DNA of 49,500 nt, taken from Bugula neritina (taxonomy: Eukaryota > Bryozoa > Gymnolaemata > Cheilostomatida > Bugulidae). Under the pieces are notes generated by a model. It worked only from the letters and a program-made list of their open reading frames with translations, did no database searches and had not been told where the DNA came from. Every line of letters starts with the position of its first letter. Within the stretch, counting starts at the first letter, position 1. This document shows positions 23,934 through 34,970 of the stretch, piece by piece. Both the position numbers and the translations under genes were made by a program. The stretch lies in contig OZ037772.1 of assembly GCA_964035545.1 (NCBI GenBank), forward strand, positions 840,501 through 890,000, written 5' to 3'.

Positions 23934-26115
23934 TTGTTATACAGTATACTACGTTATACAGTATACTATGTTATACAGTATACTATGTTATACAGTATAT
24001 TATGTTATACAGTATATTATATTATACAGTATACTATGTTATACAGTATATTATGTTATACAGTATATTATGTTATACAGTATACTATGTTATACAATAT
24101 ATTATGTTATACAGTATACTATGTTATACAGTATATCATGTTATACAGTATATTTTGTTATACAGTATATTATGTTATGCAGTATATTATGTTATACAGT
24201 ATGTTATGTTATACAGTATGTTATGTTATGCAGTATACTATGTTATACAGTACATTATGTTATACAGTACATTATGTTATACAATATACAGTATACTATG
24301 TTATACAGTATATTATGCTATATAGTACATTATGTTATACAATATACAGTATACTATGTTATACAGTATACTATGTTATACAGTATATTATGTTATACAG
24401 TATATTATGCTATATAGTATATTATGTTATACAGTATATTATGTTATACAGTATACTATGTTATACAATATATTATGTTATACAGTATACTATGTTATAC
24501 AGTATATCATGTTATACAGTATATTTTGTTATACAGTATATTATGTTATACAGTATATTATGTTATACAGTATACTATGTTATACAATATATTATGTTAT
24601 ACAGTATACTATGTTATACAGTATATTATGTTATACAGTATACTATGTTATACAATATATTATGTTATACAGTATACTATGTTATACAGTATATCATGTT
24701 ATACAGTATATTTTGTTATACAGTATATTATGTTATGCAGTATATTATGTTATACAGTATGTTATGTTATACAGTATGTTATGTTATACAGTATACCATG
24801 TTATACAGTATACCATGTTATACAGTATATTATGCTATATAGTATATTATGTTATACAGTATACTATGTTATACAGTATATTATGTTATACTGTATATTA
24901 TGTTATACAGTACATTATGTTATACAGTATACTATGCTATACAGTATATTATGTTATACAGTATAATATGTTATACAGTATACTATGTTATACAGCATAT
25001 TATGTTAGACTGTATATTATGCTATACAGTATATTATGTTATACAGTATAATATGTTATACAGTATATTATGTTATACAGTATACTATGCTATACAATAT
25101 ACTATGTTATACAGTATATTATGTTATACAGTATATTATGTTATACAGTATACTATGTTATACAGTATATTATGTTATACATTATATTATGTTATACAGT
25201 ATATTATGTTATACAGTATATTATGTTATACAGTATATTATGTCATACAGTATACTATGTTATACAGTATACTATGTTATACAGTATACTATGTTATACA
25301 GTATATTATGTTATACTGTATATTATGTTATACAGTACATTATGTTATACAGTATACTATGCTATACAGTATATTATGTTATACAGTATAATATGTTATA
25401 CAGTATATTATGTTATACAGTATACTATGCTATACAATATACTATGTTATACAGTATATTATGTTATACAGTATATTATGTTATACAGTATACTATGTTA
25501 TACAGTATATTATGTTATACAGTATGTTATGTTATACAGTATATTATGTTATACAGTATATTATGTCATACAGTATACTATGTTATACAGTATACTATGT
25601 TATACAGTATAATAAGTTATACAGTATAATATGTTATACAGTAAGTTATGTTATACAGTATATTATGTTATACAGTATACTATGTTATACAGTATACTAT
25701 GTTATACAGTAAGTTATGTTATACAGTATACTATGTTATACAGTATACTATGTTATACAGTAAGTTATGTTATACAGTATACTATGTTATACAGTATACT
25801 ATGTTATACAGTAAGTTATGTTATACAGTATATTAAGTCATACAGTATAATATGTTATACAGTATATTATGCTATACAGTACATTATGTTATACAGTATA
25901 TTATGTTATACAGCATATTATGTTATACAGTATATTATGTTATACAGTATACTATGTTATACAGTATACTATGTTATACAGTATACTATGTTATACAGTA
26001 AGTTATGTTATACAGTATATTATGTTACACAGTATACTATGTTATACAGTAAGTTATGTTATACAGTATATTATTTTATACAGTATACTATGTTATACAG
26101 TATATTATGTTATAT
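23934..26115. repeat. 17-bp satellite array, ~128 copies
   Basis: Unit TATGTTATACAGTATAC with frequent TATAT variants, about 2.2 kb without interruption. All open frames here (MLYSILCYTVYYVIQY-type) are produced by the repeat. Variant units recur at fixed distances (51, 187, 323 and 425 bases, all multiples of 17), showing higher-order structure. Confidence 0.95.
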
Positions 26116-26960
26116 TAACCAACATACAAATGAGATGCTGTTGTCAGTCTATAATGATGAATATTATACACTGGAACTGGGTTACTCTCTCACCTCCCCT
26201 CACTGCAGCTCAGCTAGACCAGATCTTCCCAATAGTGATGAATTTGGGCTTTTTTAGGGAAGATTTCTATTTCTAAAAATTTCACAGTTTGTTACCAGCT
26301 CTTTGAGCTCTTGCCTTGTTTTCAAGATTACATGTACTGCATATGTATAACTATAACTCCTTCATTTTATGTAGTTCATATATTTATCCACACTACACTC
26401 TACAATCTAAGTTTACTTGTACATCCATGTGTCTATTATTCACTCTACTTTAGCTGCTATACCTGTCCTACTACGAATGAAGGTTCAGAAGTTTGAATTG
26501 GAAGCAAAACCAACAGGAAGTTTAAGCAGCAATGCAAGCTCATTTCTATAAACTATACACACTGCATACATATAGTGGATATATTTCCTGTGTTCCAGTG
26601 CAATCATCACATCATCGCTCTTCATTATAGCTGCATCAATCCTTTCAAAGCTGAACTCAAGTTGTGACCTTGACATAATTCTATGATACAACTATCCTCA
26701 CACTCAATAAATTATTAGAAAAAGAACCTGTTCCAGAGATATTTTTCAAAAAGCATTTCTGCGAATATATTTGAACTTTTAACATTATTTGACAGTGTTT
26801 CTCTGAGCTACCTTCATAAGAGAGTTACATGAGAGTGTCATTGAGCTGGTTTACAGTGAAGGATGATTTGATGAGTTCTGTGTTTCCACAAGCAAACTCT
26901 ACCCACACATTGCTGATAATACTTTAACAGTTTTAGTGCCATTCAGCACCACGTTTTTAT
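26116..26960. other. Intergenic, no gene seen
   Basis: Unique AT-rich sequence after the satellite; no convincing exon. Confidence 0.35.
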
Positions 26961-27322
26961 ATAAGGTAGGATTCCTTCAATTAATATGCCAATGGTTAGG
27001 AATCAGCAAATAAACTGCCTTGACCTGCAAAGTGACCTACAATGTACAGCTTGTCAAAACCCAAGTCAAACTTAAGCAAGCTGCAGCACAAATTCACCAG
27101 CTGCAGCCATAGTATTAATAATTGAACTGCTCTGTGCTTTTTACATGCATAATATAATAATCATAATCTTATATTATAATCAAATATACTAGAACAAATA
27201 TAGACTTCTATTGTATATTATACCTATCATTCATAAATTGCGCTTTTAGAAAGAGGGGAACTTAATAGTAAACAGTTATGGAAGGGGAGATGATATGGTA
27301 TGAAAAAGGTTTGGAACCACTG
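26960..27322 (-). mobile_element. hAT-like MITE fragment (minus orientation)
   Basis: Read on the minus strand it starts CAGTGGTTCCAAACCTTTTT and continues through a segment (GAGCAGTTCAATTATTAAT, then ATGGCTGCAGCTG) that matches the element at 37749-38332. The far end and target duplication are not clear. Confidence 0.55.
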
Positions 27323-28187
27323 AGCTAGAGGAACCACCATACCTCTACCATAGCATCACATCCCTCTGCCATCTTGATTGCAGCCTGCCAGTTAAGAAAA
27401 TTCAGGATTAATCAGATGTTCAGTGATGTCGCTGAATATGCTAGTACTAAACAGCTCAACTCAAACATTATAATAAAAATATTTTACATAATGAAAGTAC
27501 AAACAAAAAGATGCAAGTGCTAGCTGACACTGAGGTAGACTAATAAGAGACAAATCTCTTGTAAAGATTTTGCTACTAAAAAGGACATAGATGTAATTAT
27601 CGGTATTTTTGTAATTTGAAAATATACAGGACCGGAATTGGATATTCTAAAATAGCTCAATTGAAAAACATGCACACCTGATGCCCTGGATAATTTTTCA
27701 GATTTCAACCTCAGAGTTGTCTCTCTTCGACGCTAAAATATAGCGCTCCGCTCAATGAATGCAACATTTCTTTCACGTGATTAATATAGAGCCGACCTTT
27801 GTAGTTGAGTGACGTGTAATAATCCTTCTGCGCGCAGAACTTCCTCGTTATTTTGGTTTTATTCATAATATTCATATTGTGCCTTTTCTCAGTTACTACT
27901 TACTAGTTACCAAGTTTCTGACCAGTTTACAGACTGACACTACTGACTCTCGTGAGGTGAGAACAGTTTGAGTCATCTCATCATTTCTCAAATTAATCAG
28001 GTACCCGTATTTTAATACTTGCGGTTAGATTTACTATTTTAGTATTTACTATTTAGTATTTTACTATTTTAATTCTAGATTTACTTTTAGTTTTAGTTTT
28101 ACTTTTAGCCTTTAGGCTTTAGGTTTAAGTCTAGGCTTATAACTTATATAATATCAATATGAGATTAAGCTTAAGACTAAGTTATAT
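27323..28187. promoter_or_regulatory. Possible host promoter and 5' exon ahead of the LTR element
   Basis: Bases about 27720-27960 are richer in CpG than the surroundings and include TGACGTG and CACGTGA. A good donor, GTGAG|GTGAGA, ends a possible non-coding exon at about 27957. The TRIM-like coding exon at 37343 has an acceptor just 5' of its ATG (TTTTACAG at 37320), so it needs an upstream non-coding exon; this could be it. No transcript evidence; inference only. Confidence 0.25.
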
Positions 28188-28752
28188 TGTAATGGATTTT
28201 CACCCTCTATTAGTTTTTAACTGCGTGAGTCAGTATTACAACTACTGTTGCGTATCGTTTTGAATGCTGTAATTATAGCTAAGTTGCACTAGCTTTCTAA
28301 TGCCTTATTATTGTGATTAAGCTTTCAGTATAATGTAATTTTTATTAAATACGCATTTCCAGAGTTATTTTCCCTTTTTGCTATTTCATCGTTTTGCATT
28401 AATACTGATACTGGAAATTTGTGTAGCTTTTATGAATGCCTTCAATAGGTTGTTATTATAGCTAAATTCTTGGCCTATTGAATTATTCATTCTCCTTTGT
28501 CTATTTTTCTTTTGTTACTGTCAAGCTTAACTTTCTTTTGTCTGTTGGAACATTCTAGATGTGAATTCTTGTGTATAAAAGCAGGCGAGTTTCCAGTGTA
28601 GCTTCAGACTACTACTGGAGCTCGCTGGTAGTAGGACCACATGAGCTGTATCTGATACAATAAAGGTTATCCTCATTTGTACTCAAATACTTGGCTTATT
28701 CTTTCTAGAGCATGTAGGCACTAGTTGCATTCAGAACCCACAGTTTACTACA
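28188..28752 (+). repeat. 5' LTR
   Basis: 565 bases, TGTA...TACA. TATAAAA at 28574-28580 is a likely promoter TATA box. AATAAA at 28669-28674 is the poly(A) signal, giving a short R region. A CTACTACTGG...CTGGTAGTAG inverted repeat lies between them (about 28609-28634). Confidence 0.95.
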
Positions 28753-28753
28753 T

Positions 28754-28772
28754 TGGTGGCAGCGGTGGGATT
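28754..28772 (+). promoter_or_regulatory. Primer binding site, tRNA-Leu
   Basis: TGGTGGCAGCGGTGGGATT begins one base after the LTR. It is complementary to the 3' end of animal tRNA-Leu (…AATCCCACCGCTGCCACCA), as I recall that tRNA; 19 of 19 bases pair. Confidence 0.75.
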
Positions 28773-28802
28773 TTCGAATAACTAGTTGCCGAGCGGCGCG
28801 CA

Positions 28803-29708
28803 ATGGCCCCAGGGGACTCAGCCCCTGAGGCAGCAACACCACCAGCCCTCACTGTTGAGGCGCTGGTCACAGCCCTCCAGAGATTGCGGGGTCAAGGACA
28901 GGCATCACCTGGTGACAGGTATCGCCTCCAGCCCCCGAATTTCGGAGGAGAAGGAGACGTAGAGCAATTCATCAGGGAGTTCCAGGATGTGGCCACCATC
29001 GCTGAATGGCCAGTACGGGTGCGCATCCTCCAACTCCGGGCCTGTCTGACAGGCCGGGCCAAGAGCTTCGCTCTTGGGCCTGATGAAGAGCACATCATGC
29101 GAGCTCTCAGAGCCCGGTTTGGCCTAACAGCCGAAGAAGCAGCTGATCATTTGCAGATAATGAGGAGGGACCGGAGGACTCCTCTGGAAGATCACGCTAA
29201 CGAGGTAGAGCGCCTGGCTCAGGCTGCTTTCGGTCAAGCCACTGGCGACGCCCGGAAGCGCCTCGTTTATAACGCGTTCTTCCGGAGCGTTAATCACCCG
29301 GACCTGCAGCGATACTGGCTGGCCGCCAAGGTCAACAGTATAGAAGAAGCACTGGAAATGGGGAAGGCTTACTTCCAGGTGGAAGAGCCTAGGCGACCGA
29401 GCTATACAGCCCGCCAAGTGGTCGAGGAGCATGAGGAGACCACCCCACTTCCAACTCCACAGGTAGCAGCAGCTGCAACTAAATCACCCGAGCAGATGCA
29501 GCTCACCATGTTAATGGACATGATGAAAGGCCTGCAGGCTACGGTGACGAAGTTGCAGAGCGAACAGGCGGATAGGCGGGCTCCCCGATCACGGGACAAC
29601 CCTGTCCGCCCATCTCTGCTAACCTGTTGGGGGTGCGGGGCGCAAGGGCACGTGAGGAGGCACTGCCCTAGAGGCCAAGGGCCTTTAAACACCCAAGGCT
29701 CACGGTAA
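28803..29708 (+). CDS. gag: Gag of the Gypsy element
   Basis: 301 codons from an ATG in strong context (GCGCAATGG). The central part has the capsid pattern FGGEGDVEQFIREFQ and later LRARFGLTAEEAADHL, DHANEVERLAQAAF. Near the end is one CCHC zinc knuckle, CWGCGAQGHVRRHC, for RNA packaging. Gag builds the particle in which reverse transcription takes place. The last 12 codons contain the slippery site, so a fraction of ribosomes pass into pol. Confidence 0.9.
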   Translation: MAPGDSAPEAATPPALTVEALVTALQRLRGQGQASPGDRYRLQPPNFGGEGDVEQFIREFQDVATIAEWPVRVRILQLRACLTGRAKSFALGPDEEHIMRALRARFGLTAEEAADHLQIMRRDRRTPLEDHANEVERLAQAAFGQATGDARKRLVYNAFFRSVNHPDLQRYWLAAKVNSIEEALEMGKAYFQVEEPRRPSYTARQVVEEHEETTPLPTPQVAAAATKSPEQMQLTMLMDMMKGLQATVTKLQSEQADRRAPRSRDNPVRPSLLTCWGCGAQGHVRRHCPRGQGPLNTQGSR

Positions 29709-29728
29709 CTTCCGCCAACCGTGGGCCT
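29684..29728 (+). promoter_or_regulatory. -1 ribosomal frameshift signal (slippery heptamer and stem-loop)
   Basis: In the gag frame the codons CCT TTA AAC form the heptamer T TTA AAC at 29684-29690, a canonical -1 slippery site. After a 5-base spacer an 11-bp stem follows: 29696-29706 pairs with 29718-29728 (one U-G pair, loop of 11). The gag stop (29706-29708) sits at the top of the stem. The pol frame is -1 relative to gag and is open from 29672, so slippage here yields Gag-Pol. Confidence 0.8.
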
Positions 29729-32700
29729 CACGCCAATCCCATCCGGGATAGGACTCGGAGAGGAGAAGAAGAGACCTCCACAGGGTCTGCCGATACCGAG
29801 TGGCAGAGGCCACGGAGATCTCGGAGACCGCAAGGTCTACCCGATCCTCCGGCCGTGCCACTCGAGACCCGGATGCAGCTAGAAGAAGCAGGATGGCAGG
29901 CACCTCGGAGATCTCGGAGATCGCAAGGTCTGCCCGATCCTCCGGCCTGGCCACTCCAGAACCGGTTCGCGGGGTTGCCCGAGGAGGTTGTGGAGGAGGA
30001 TTCAGCTTACTCGCAAGAGTACCCCAAGCTACCCTCCCGACCTCAGAAAACCCCCGTTGTCTCTAAGACGAAGAGGAGGCCCGCTGTGCGGACCCAAGTT
30101 GTGTCTCCCCCAGAGACTGACCGCTCCAGGAGCACCCAGCCGTATGGAAGCAGCTACTTCCTACCCGGAAAGATTTCGGGTAAAGCTGCCACATTCCTAC
30201 TGGATACTGGGTGCACTACCAACCTGCTGAGTAGGCGTCTCTTTGACACTCTTGGTGCACGAGAGCGGGCGAGCCTCGAGCCGTATGAAGGTGCGCATGG
30301 TACGTTGGCGGACGGATCATGCATTCCTTTCTACGGCGTCATTTCACTACCTGGACGCGTCCGTGATCAAGCAATTCACGAGACGTTCATAGTCAGCCAG
30401 CTGAAGGAGGACGCCATCCTGGGAATGCCGTTTCTGGAGAAACACCAGTGTCACATGGATTTCCAGAAGTCAGTGGTGGTGATGGCTGGGAAGGAACTTG
30501 TCTGCGTCGACAAGTTCGGAAGGCCCTTGGTGGGCAGAGTCCAGGTAGTGCGGGACTGCACGGTTCCGGGGAGATCCCAGGCGACTCTTCGCTGCAGAGT
30601 CAACTGCAAGGGGATCGCCGACCTGGGGGTGGTTGAGGGAACGCACGGAGCGATCCGACTAGCAAACAGCCTAAATCGGCTAGATTGTCGGCAGGAGCTC
30701 CTCGTGCAGTGCATCAACCCCTTCACGGAACCTGTCCGATTATCGGCTGGAGCGCTGGTGGGGAAGTACCACTCCATCCAGGAAGCGGATGTGGGTCCAG
30801 CACTGGAGACAGTGGCCGACACCCAGGGGAACCCCCCTCACACCAGACGAGGAGCAGTCCCGGAGCATATGGCTGACCTGTATGATGGAGCGTGTGGAAA
30901 CTGTACAAGTAGTACTGAACGCCAAGTACTGGCTCAACTACTTGCGGAGTACAGTGATGTCTTCAGTCGTGGCGATAGAGACATGGGGCTGACCAAGGTC
31001 ATCTCCCACGAGATACCCCTGGCAGCCGGCACCACTCCCATCAGGCAGCCTACCCGGCGTCTAGGCCCGGAGAAGGAGAAGGAGGTGAGCCGACAGGTAC
31101 AGGATCTTCTCGACCGGGATCTGATTGAGCCTGCCCACGGTGCGTGGAGCTCTCCAGTAGTCCTGGTCAAGAAGAAGGATGGTAGCTGGAGATTCTGCGT
31201 GGACTACCGCAGACTCAACAGCGTTACCATCCAGGATGCCTACCCTCTCCCACGGATAGATGAGTCTCTGGATGCCCTCGCGGGTAGCAAGTACTTCAGT
31301 ACTTTGGATCTGCTTAGCGGGTACTGGCAAGTACCCCTCAGTCCTGATGCCCAGGACAAAGCAGCGTTCATCACCCGCGACGGGCTCTGGAAGTGGAAAG
31401 TACTGCCATTTGGACTAACGTCCGCTCCGGCAACTTTCCAACGGCTCATGGAGCAGGTCCTCAGTGGGTTACACTGGAAGACCCTCCTCATCTATCTGGA
31501 CGACGTCATTGTCATCTCCCCAGACTTCTCGACTCATGTCAGTCGTCTGCGGGAGGTCTTTGACCGTCTCCGGGCAGCTGGACTGAAGCTGAAGCCCTCC
31601 AAGTGTGCACTCCTGCAGCCGGAAGTCACGTACCTGGGCCATGTGGTTGGCCGTGATGGGGTCGCTACCGACCCGGAGAAGGTACAGGCTGTGAAGGAGT
31701 GGACTGTCCCCCGTGACCTCCCTGAGTTGCGCGCGTTCCTGGGCCTAGTAGGGTACTACCGGCAGTACATACCTGGCTTCGCAGGAGTGGCTCAGCCGTT
31801 GAATCGGCTGACCGCAAAGGGGGTCCGGTGGCAGTGGACACAGGAGGAGCAGCAGGCATTCGACCACCTCAAGCAGCGGCTAATGGAGGCGCCAATTCTG
31901 GCGTATCCTGATCCAGCCCAAGAGTACATCCTGGACACCGATGCCAGCGACCACAGCGTGGGAGCTGTCCTGTCTCAAGTCCAGGGTGGAAGTGAGGTGG
32001 TCGTGGCTTACTACAGCAAGACTCTCGCGGCTGCCGAGAAGAACTACTGCACCACTAGGAAGGAACTCCTAGCAGTAGTCAAGGCGGTCAAGCACTTTCG
32101 GCCATATCTGTATGGGAGAACGTTCCGTTTGCGAACAGACCATGCATCACTGATATGGCTGTGTAAACGTGCGGAGCCCTCGAGCCAGGTGGCTCGTTGG
32201 CTAGAGATTCTTGCCGAGTTCTCTTACCGGATAGAGCACCGTGCTGGCCGGAAGCACGGGAACGCCGACGGCATGAGCCGCCGGCCGGTAGAGGACTGTA
32301 AGCAATGCCTGCACATTGAGAAGCGGGACGGGGGACCCGCTCGCCTTGACGTGGAAACAGAGTTAGGGGAGGGCGCCGTCTATCGGTGGGAGCACGGCCA
32401 TCTTCGGACCGAAACCCACTCAGACGACGTCCAGGCGCTTCACGCCAACCCCACTCTGTACCAGAATGTCAAGGAGCTGTGCCGACTCCAGGAGACGCTA
32501 CCCGGCGCGGTAGCGGACATTTTCCGGGCCAAGAAGGAGGGCCGACGACCTAGCGAGGAACAGCAGCGGCAGGGAGACGTTGAGTTCCAACTCCTCTGTC
32601 GTCGCTGGGATGCCCTCAAGGTCAGTCCTGATGGCCTCCTGATGATAACGTTAGCAGCAGACAACCGTCAGCAGGAGAGGGACCGCGTCGTCTGTCCACG

Positions 32701-34783
32701 CGCCCTCCGACGGGAACTGATCTGGGACACCCATAAGCAGGCTCATTCTGGAGTCAGTCGGGTCATCAGGTGTCTGCGGCTGCGTTGGTATTGGCCCGGA
32801 ATGACTCGGGACGTACGACTGCGGGTACGGCAATGCGAGGTCTGCCAAGCTAGCAAGCATGGCCGCCCCACGGAAACCACTGGTCGACGCCGGCTGTACG
32901 CTGGTCGACCGTGGCAAGTAGTGGCGGTAGACCTCGTCGGGCCTATGCCGTTATCCGCCAGAGGGAACACCTGGATACTGGTGCTCACGGACCACTTTAC
33001 CCGGTGGGCGGATGCTCTGGCTATCCCAGACGCAACCGCCCCCACGGTGGCCCGGACCCTGGACCAAAATGTGTTCTGTTACCTCGGTTTGCCCGAGCAG
33101 ATACATACGGACCAGGGCGCCCAGTTCCAGTCCCAGCTCATGGGAGACCTCTGCCGGATATGGGGGGTGAACCAGAGTCGGACCACCCCATATCACCCGC
33201 AAGGGAACGGAGTCGTCGAGCGGAACAACAGGATGTTGGGTGACGCGCTCAGGAGCCTGCTCCTTGGTCGAGGTCAGGAAGAATGGGACGTGGTGCTGCC
33301 GCAGATCATGCGGGCTTACCGCAGCACACCACACTCCGCCACACAGGAGACCCCAAACTTCCTGATGCTAGGCCGAGAGACGCGGGTCCCGGAACACCTG
33401 ACATACCATGTTCCTGCCCCCGAGTCACCGGTACACGAATATGTGGAGGGTCTGATGGACATCATGGGCAAAGCTCATGATGCGCTGCGCACCCAGCAGT
33501 GGCAGACCCGCACAGAGGACTCAGAGGAGCCCCCGTTGTACCAGGTGGGAGACTGGGTCTGGATGGTGAGCTACCGTAGGCGACGCGGACAGTCGGCTAA
33601 GCTTCAGCCCAAGTTCGTCGGTCCCTACTGCGTAGTGGAGGTGCTGCCCAACCACACGTACCGTGTGGAGCGCTCTGGACAGATCTCCGTCCAGAGCGAG
33701 CAGCGCCTCAAACCTTACCATGCCAGCCCAGACGCGGTGGGTCAGGCTCCACCCCTCCTGGAGCCCCACCGTCAGCCCAACCGTCGAGGACGGGCCACCC
33801 AGCCCCGAGAGGTGGAAATTATGGTTCCCAGAGAGTCGGACCAGGAGCAGGCCGCCTTGATAGAGCAGCTGGAGCGACAGCAGAGAGAGGAGCGGGAACA
33901 GGAACAGCGGCAAGCCCTAGGACCACCACCCTCCCTGGGGGAGGACACCCCCACCCCCGTGTTGGGTGAAGGCGGGGACCCCCCTACTAGGGTAGCCCAG
34001 GAGCCACCAACACCACTGGTGCCTGTTCCAATTGAGAGGAGCCAGCGGTCAAGAAGACCCCCCAGGTATCTGGCAGACTATGCTGTAGGGCACCTGGAGT
34101 GGCCCCCTCATGAGGACAACCCACCCAGTACGGACGACCACCCCATCTTGGCTGGAAATTCCCTCCATCACCCCGGAGAATTCCACCAAGAAGAAGATTT
34201 CACACAGCTAGCACGTGAGTTACAGCTCAAGTTGAATTCTAATCCTGATACCCCTAAGTATAATTTAAACACTGTTATTCAGACACTAGCATCAGCTATG
34301 GGAATTACCTCGCCAGATACCCAAACAGAGGAGCGTAAGGATACTGAGGAGGCCAGTCGATCCGACTCCCCTCCCCCACCAGCTCCTGTTTCGGCTCCCC
34401 GCAGCCAGCAGTACGACACCCCCTCTTCCGAGGTGTGTTCCGCCAGCGTTAGTGGCCCTGACCCCGAACCGGTTGAGCTCCAGCTCACAGCTGGGGAGGA
34501 GCAGGGCACTCTATACGGCGACCACCTCGCAGGCAGAGACGAAGAGGACTCTCCAATACTGGCAATGCCTCGGGCCCTGGTCGCCCGCCAGTATTGGATA
34601 TCTGGAGCACCAGGCAGCCAGATAGAAGAACAGACTCAGCCAACCCACCCACAATTGCCCCGTCACGGGCAGAGTATGGCACTTCCTTACCGAGAGTGCA
34701 TCCTGGATAGCGCAATCGAGGCCTGGTCCCGTATCCTCGATCCAAGTACAGAAGAGATAGGAAGCCTGGTGCACTACCTCTAA
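29690..34783 (+). CDS. pol: Pol polyprotein: protease, RT, RNase H, integrase
   Basis: Open to TAA at 34783. Protease: LLDTGCTTNLLS (DTG near 30205). RT: KKKDGSWRFCVDYRRLN (31170), LPFGLTSAPATFQRLM and catalytic YLDD (about 31495). RNase H: DTDASDHSVGAVLSQ (31935) and RTDHASLIWL. Integrase: HHCC zinc motif (HKQAHSG to CEVCQ, 32730-32850); DDE triad in VDLVGPM (32930), TDQGAQFQ (33105) and VVERNNR (33215); then GPYCVVEVLP (33625), a GPY/F module. No chromodomain is seen. After that come about 360 residues rich in Pro, Glu and Gln without known domains. The first 60 residues hold a 31-residue tandem duplication (period 93 bases, 29814 and 29907). Confidence 0.92.
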   Translation, partial: HPRLTVTSANRGPHANPIRDRTRRGEEETSTGSADTEWQRPRRSRRPQGLPDPPAVPLETRMQLEEAGWQAPRRSRRSQGLPDPPAWPLQNRFAGLPEEVVEEDSAYSQEYPKLPSRPQKTPVVSKTKRRPAVRTQVVSPPETDRSRSTQPYGSSYFLPGKISGKAATFLLDTGCTTNLLSRRLFDTLGARERASLEPYEGAHGTLADGSCIPFYGVISLPGRVRDQAIHETFIVSQLKEDAILGMPFLEKHQCHMDFQKSVVVMAGKELVCVDKFGRPLVGRVQVVRDCTVPGRSQATLRCRVNCKGIADLGVVEGTHGAIRLANSLNRLDCRQELLVQCINPFTEPVRLSAGALVGKYHSIQEADVGPALETVADTQGNPPHTRRGAVPEHMADLYDGACGNCTSSTERQVLAQLLAEYSDVFSRGDRDMGLTKVISHEIPLAAGTTPIRQPTRRLGPEKEKEVSRQVQDLLDRDLIEPAHGAWSSPVVLVKKKDGSWRFCVDYRRLNSVTIQDAYPLPRIDESLDALAGSKYFSTLDLLSGYWQVPLSPDAQDKAAFITRDGLWKWKVLPFGLTSAPATFQRLMEQVLSGLHWKTLLIYLDDVIVISPDFSTHVSRLREVFDRLRAAGLKLKPSKCALLQPEVTYLGHVVGRDGVATDPEKVQAVKEWTVPRDLPELRAFLGLVGYYRQYIPGFAGVAQPLNRLTAKGVRWQWTQEEQQAFDHLKQRLMEAPILAYPDPAQEYILDTDASDHSVGAVLSQVQGGSEVVVAYYSKTLAAAEKNYCTTRKELLAVVKAVKHFRPYLYGRTFRLRTDHASLIWLCKRAEPSSQVARWLEILAEFSYRIEHRAGRKHGNADGMSRRPVEDCKQCLHIEKRDGGPARLDVETELGEGAVYRWEHGHLRTETHSDDVQALHANPTLYQNVKELCRLQETLPGAVADIFRAKKEGRRPSEEQQRQGDVEFQLLCRRWDALKVSPDGLLMITLAADNRQQERDRVVCPRALRRELIWDTHKQAHSGVSRVIRCLRLRWYWPGMTRDVRLRVRQCEVCQASKHGRPTETTGRRRLYAGRPWQVVAVDLVGPMPLSARGNTWILVLTDHFTRWADALAIPDATAPTVARTLDQNVFCYLGLPEQIHTDQGAQFQSQLMGDLCRIWGVNQSRTTPYHPQGNGVVERNNRMLGDALRSLLLGRGQEEWDVVLPQIMRAYRSTPHSATQETPNFLMLGRETRVPEHLTYHVPAPESPVHEYVEGLMDIMGKAHDALRTQQWQTRTEDSEEPPLYQVGDWVWMVSYRRRRGQSAKLQPKFVGPYCVVEVLPNHTYRVERSGQISVQSEQRLKPYHASPDAVGQAPPLLEPHRQPNRRGRATQPREVEIMVPRESDQEQAALIEQLERQQREEREQEQRQALGPPPSLGEDTPTPVLGEGGDPPTRVAQEPPTPLVPVPIERSQRSRRPPRYLADYAVGHLEWPPHEDNPPSTDDHPILAGNSLHHPGEFHQEEDFTQLARELQLKLNSNPDTPKYNLNTVIQTLASAMGITSPDTQTEERKDTEEASRSDSPPPPAPVSAPRSQQYDTPSSEVCSASVSGPDPEPVELQLTAGEEQGTLYGDHLAGRDEEDSPILAMPRALVARQYWISGAPGSQIEEQTQPTHPQLPRHGQSMALPYRECILDSAIEAWSRILDPSTEEIGSLVHYL

Positions 34784-34950
34784 TGATAAAACCGGACAAC
34801 CAGGGGCCGCTGGCAATAGCCAACTGAACTGTAAATATTCTCGTGTTACGTGTGATTAATCATAATACTTTCCTGTTAACCGCATATTTTTCTACGTTTG
34901 TGTTTTATTTTTTGTGTGTGGAATCATTGTTTTGCTATCGAAAAGGGGAT

Positions 34951-34970
34951 GCTTTTCGATGGGGGGAGAA
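34951..34970 (+). promoter_or_regulatory. Polypurine tract
   Basis: GGGGGGAGAA (34961-34970) directly before the 3' LTR, the primer site for plus-strand DNA. Confidence 0.85.

Noticed and set aside
23934-26276. Many long overlapping open frames rich in Tyr, Leu, Ile
   Set aside because: They follow from the 17-bp unit, which lacks stops in several frames; all frames give the same low-complexity peptide.
26211-27322. Full hAT element with AGCTAGAC/AGCTAGAG duplication
   Set aside because: Only seven of eight bases agree and the supposed left end does not match the family; only the right part is supported.
28892-34823. Many 60-143 codon frames on both strands in the Gypsy element
   Set aside because: Shadow frames in GC-rich coding DNA; none has domain content.
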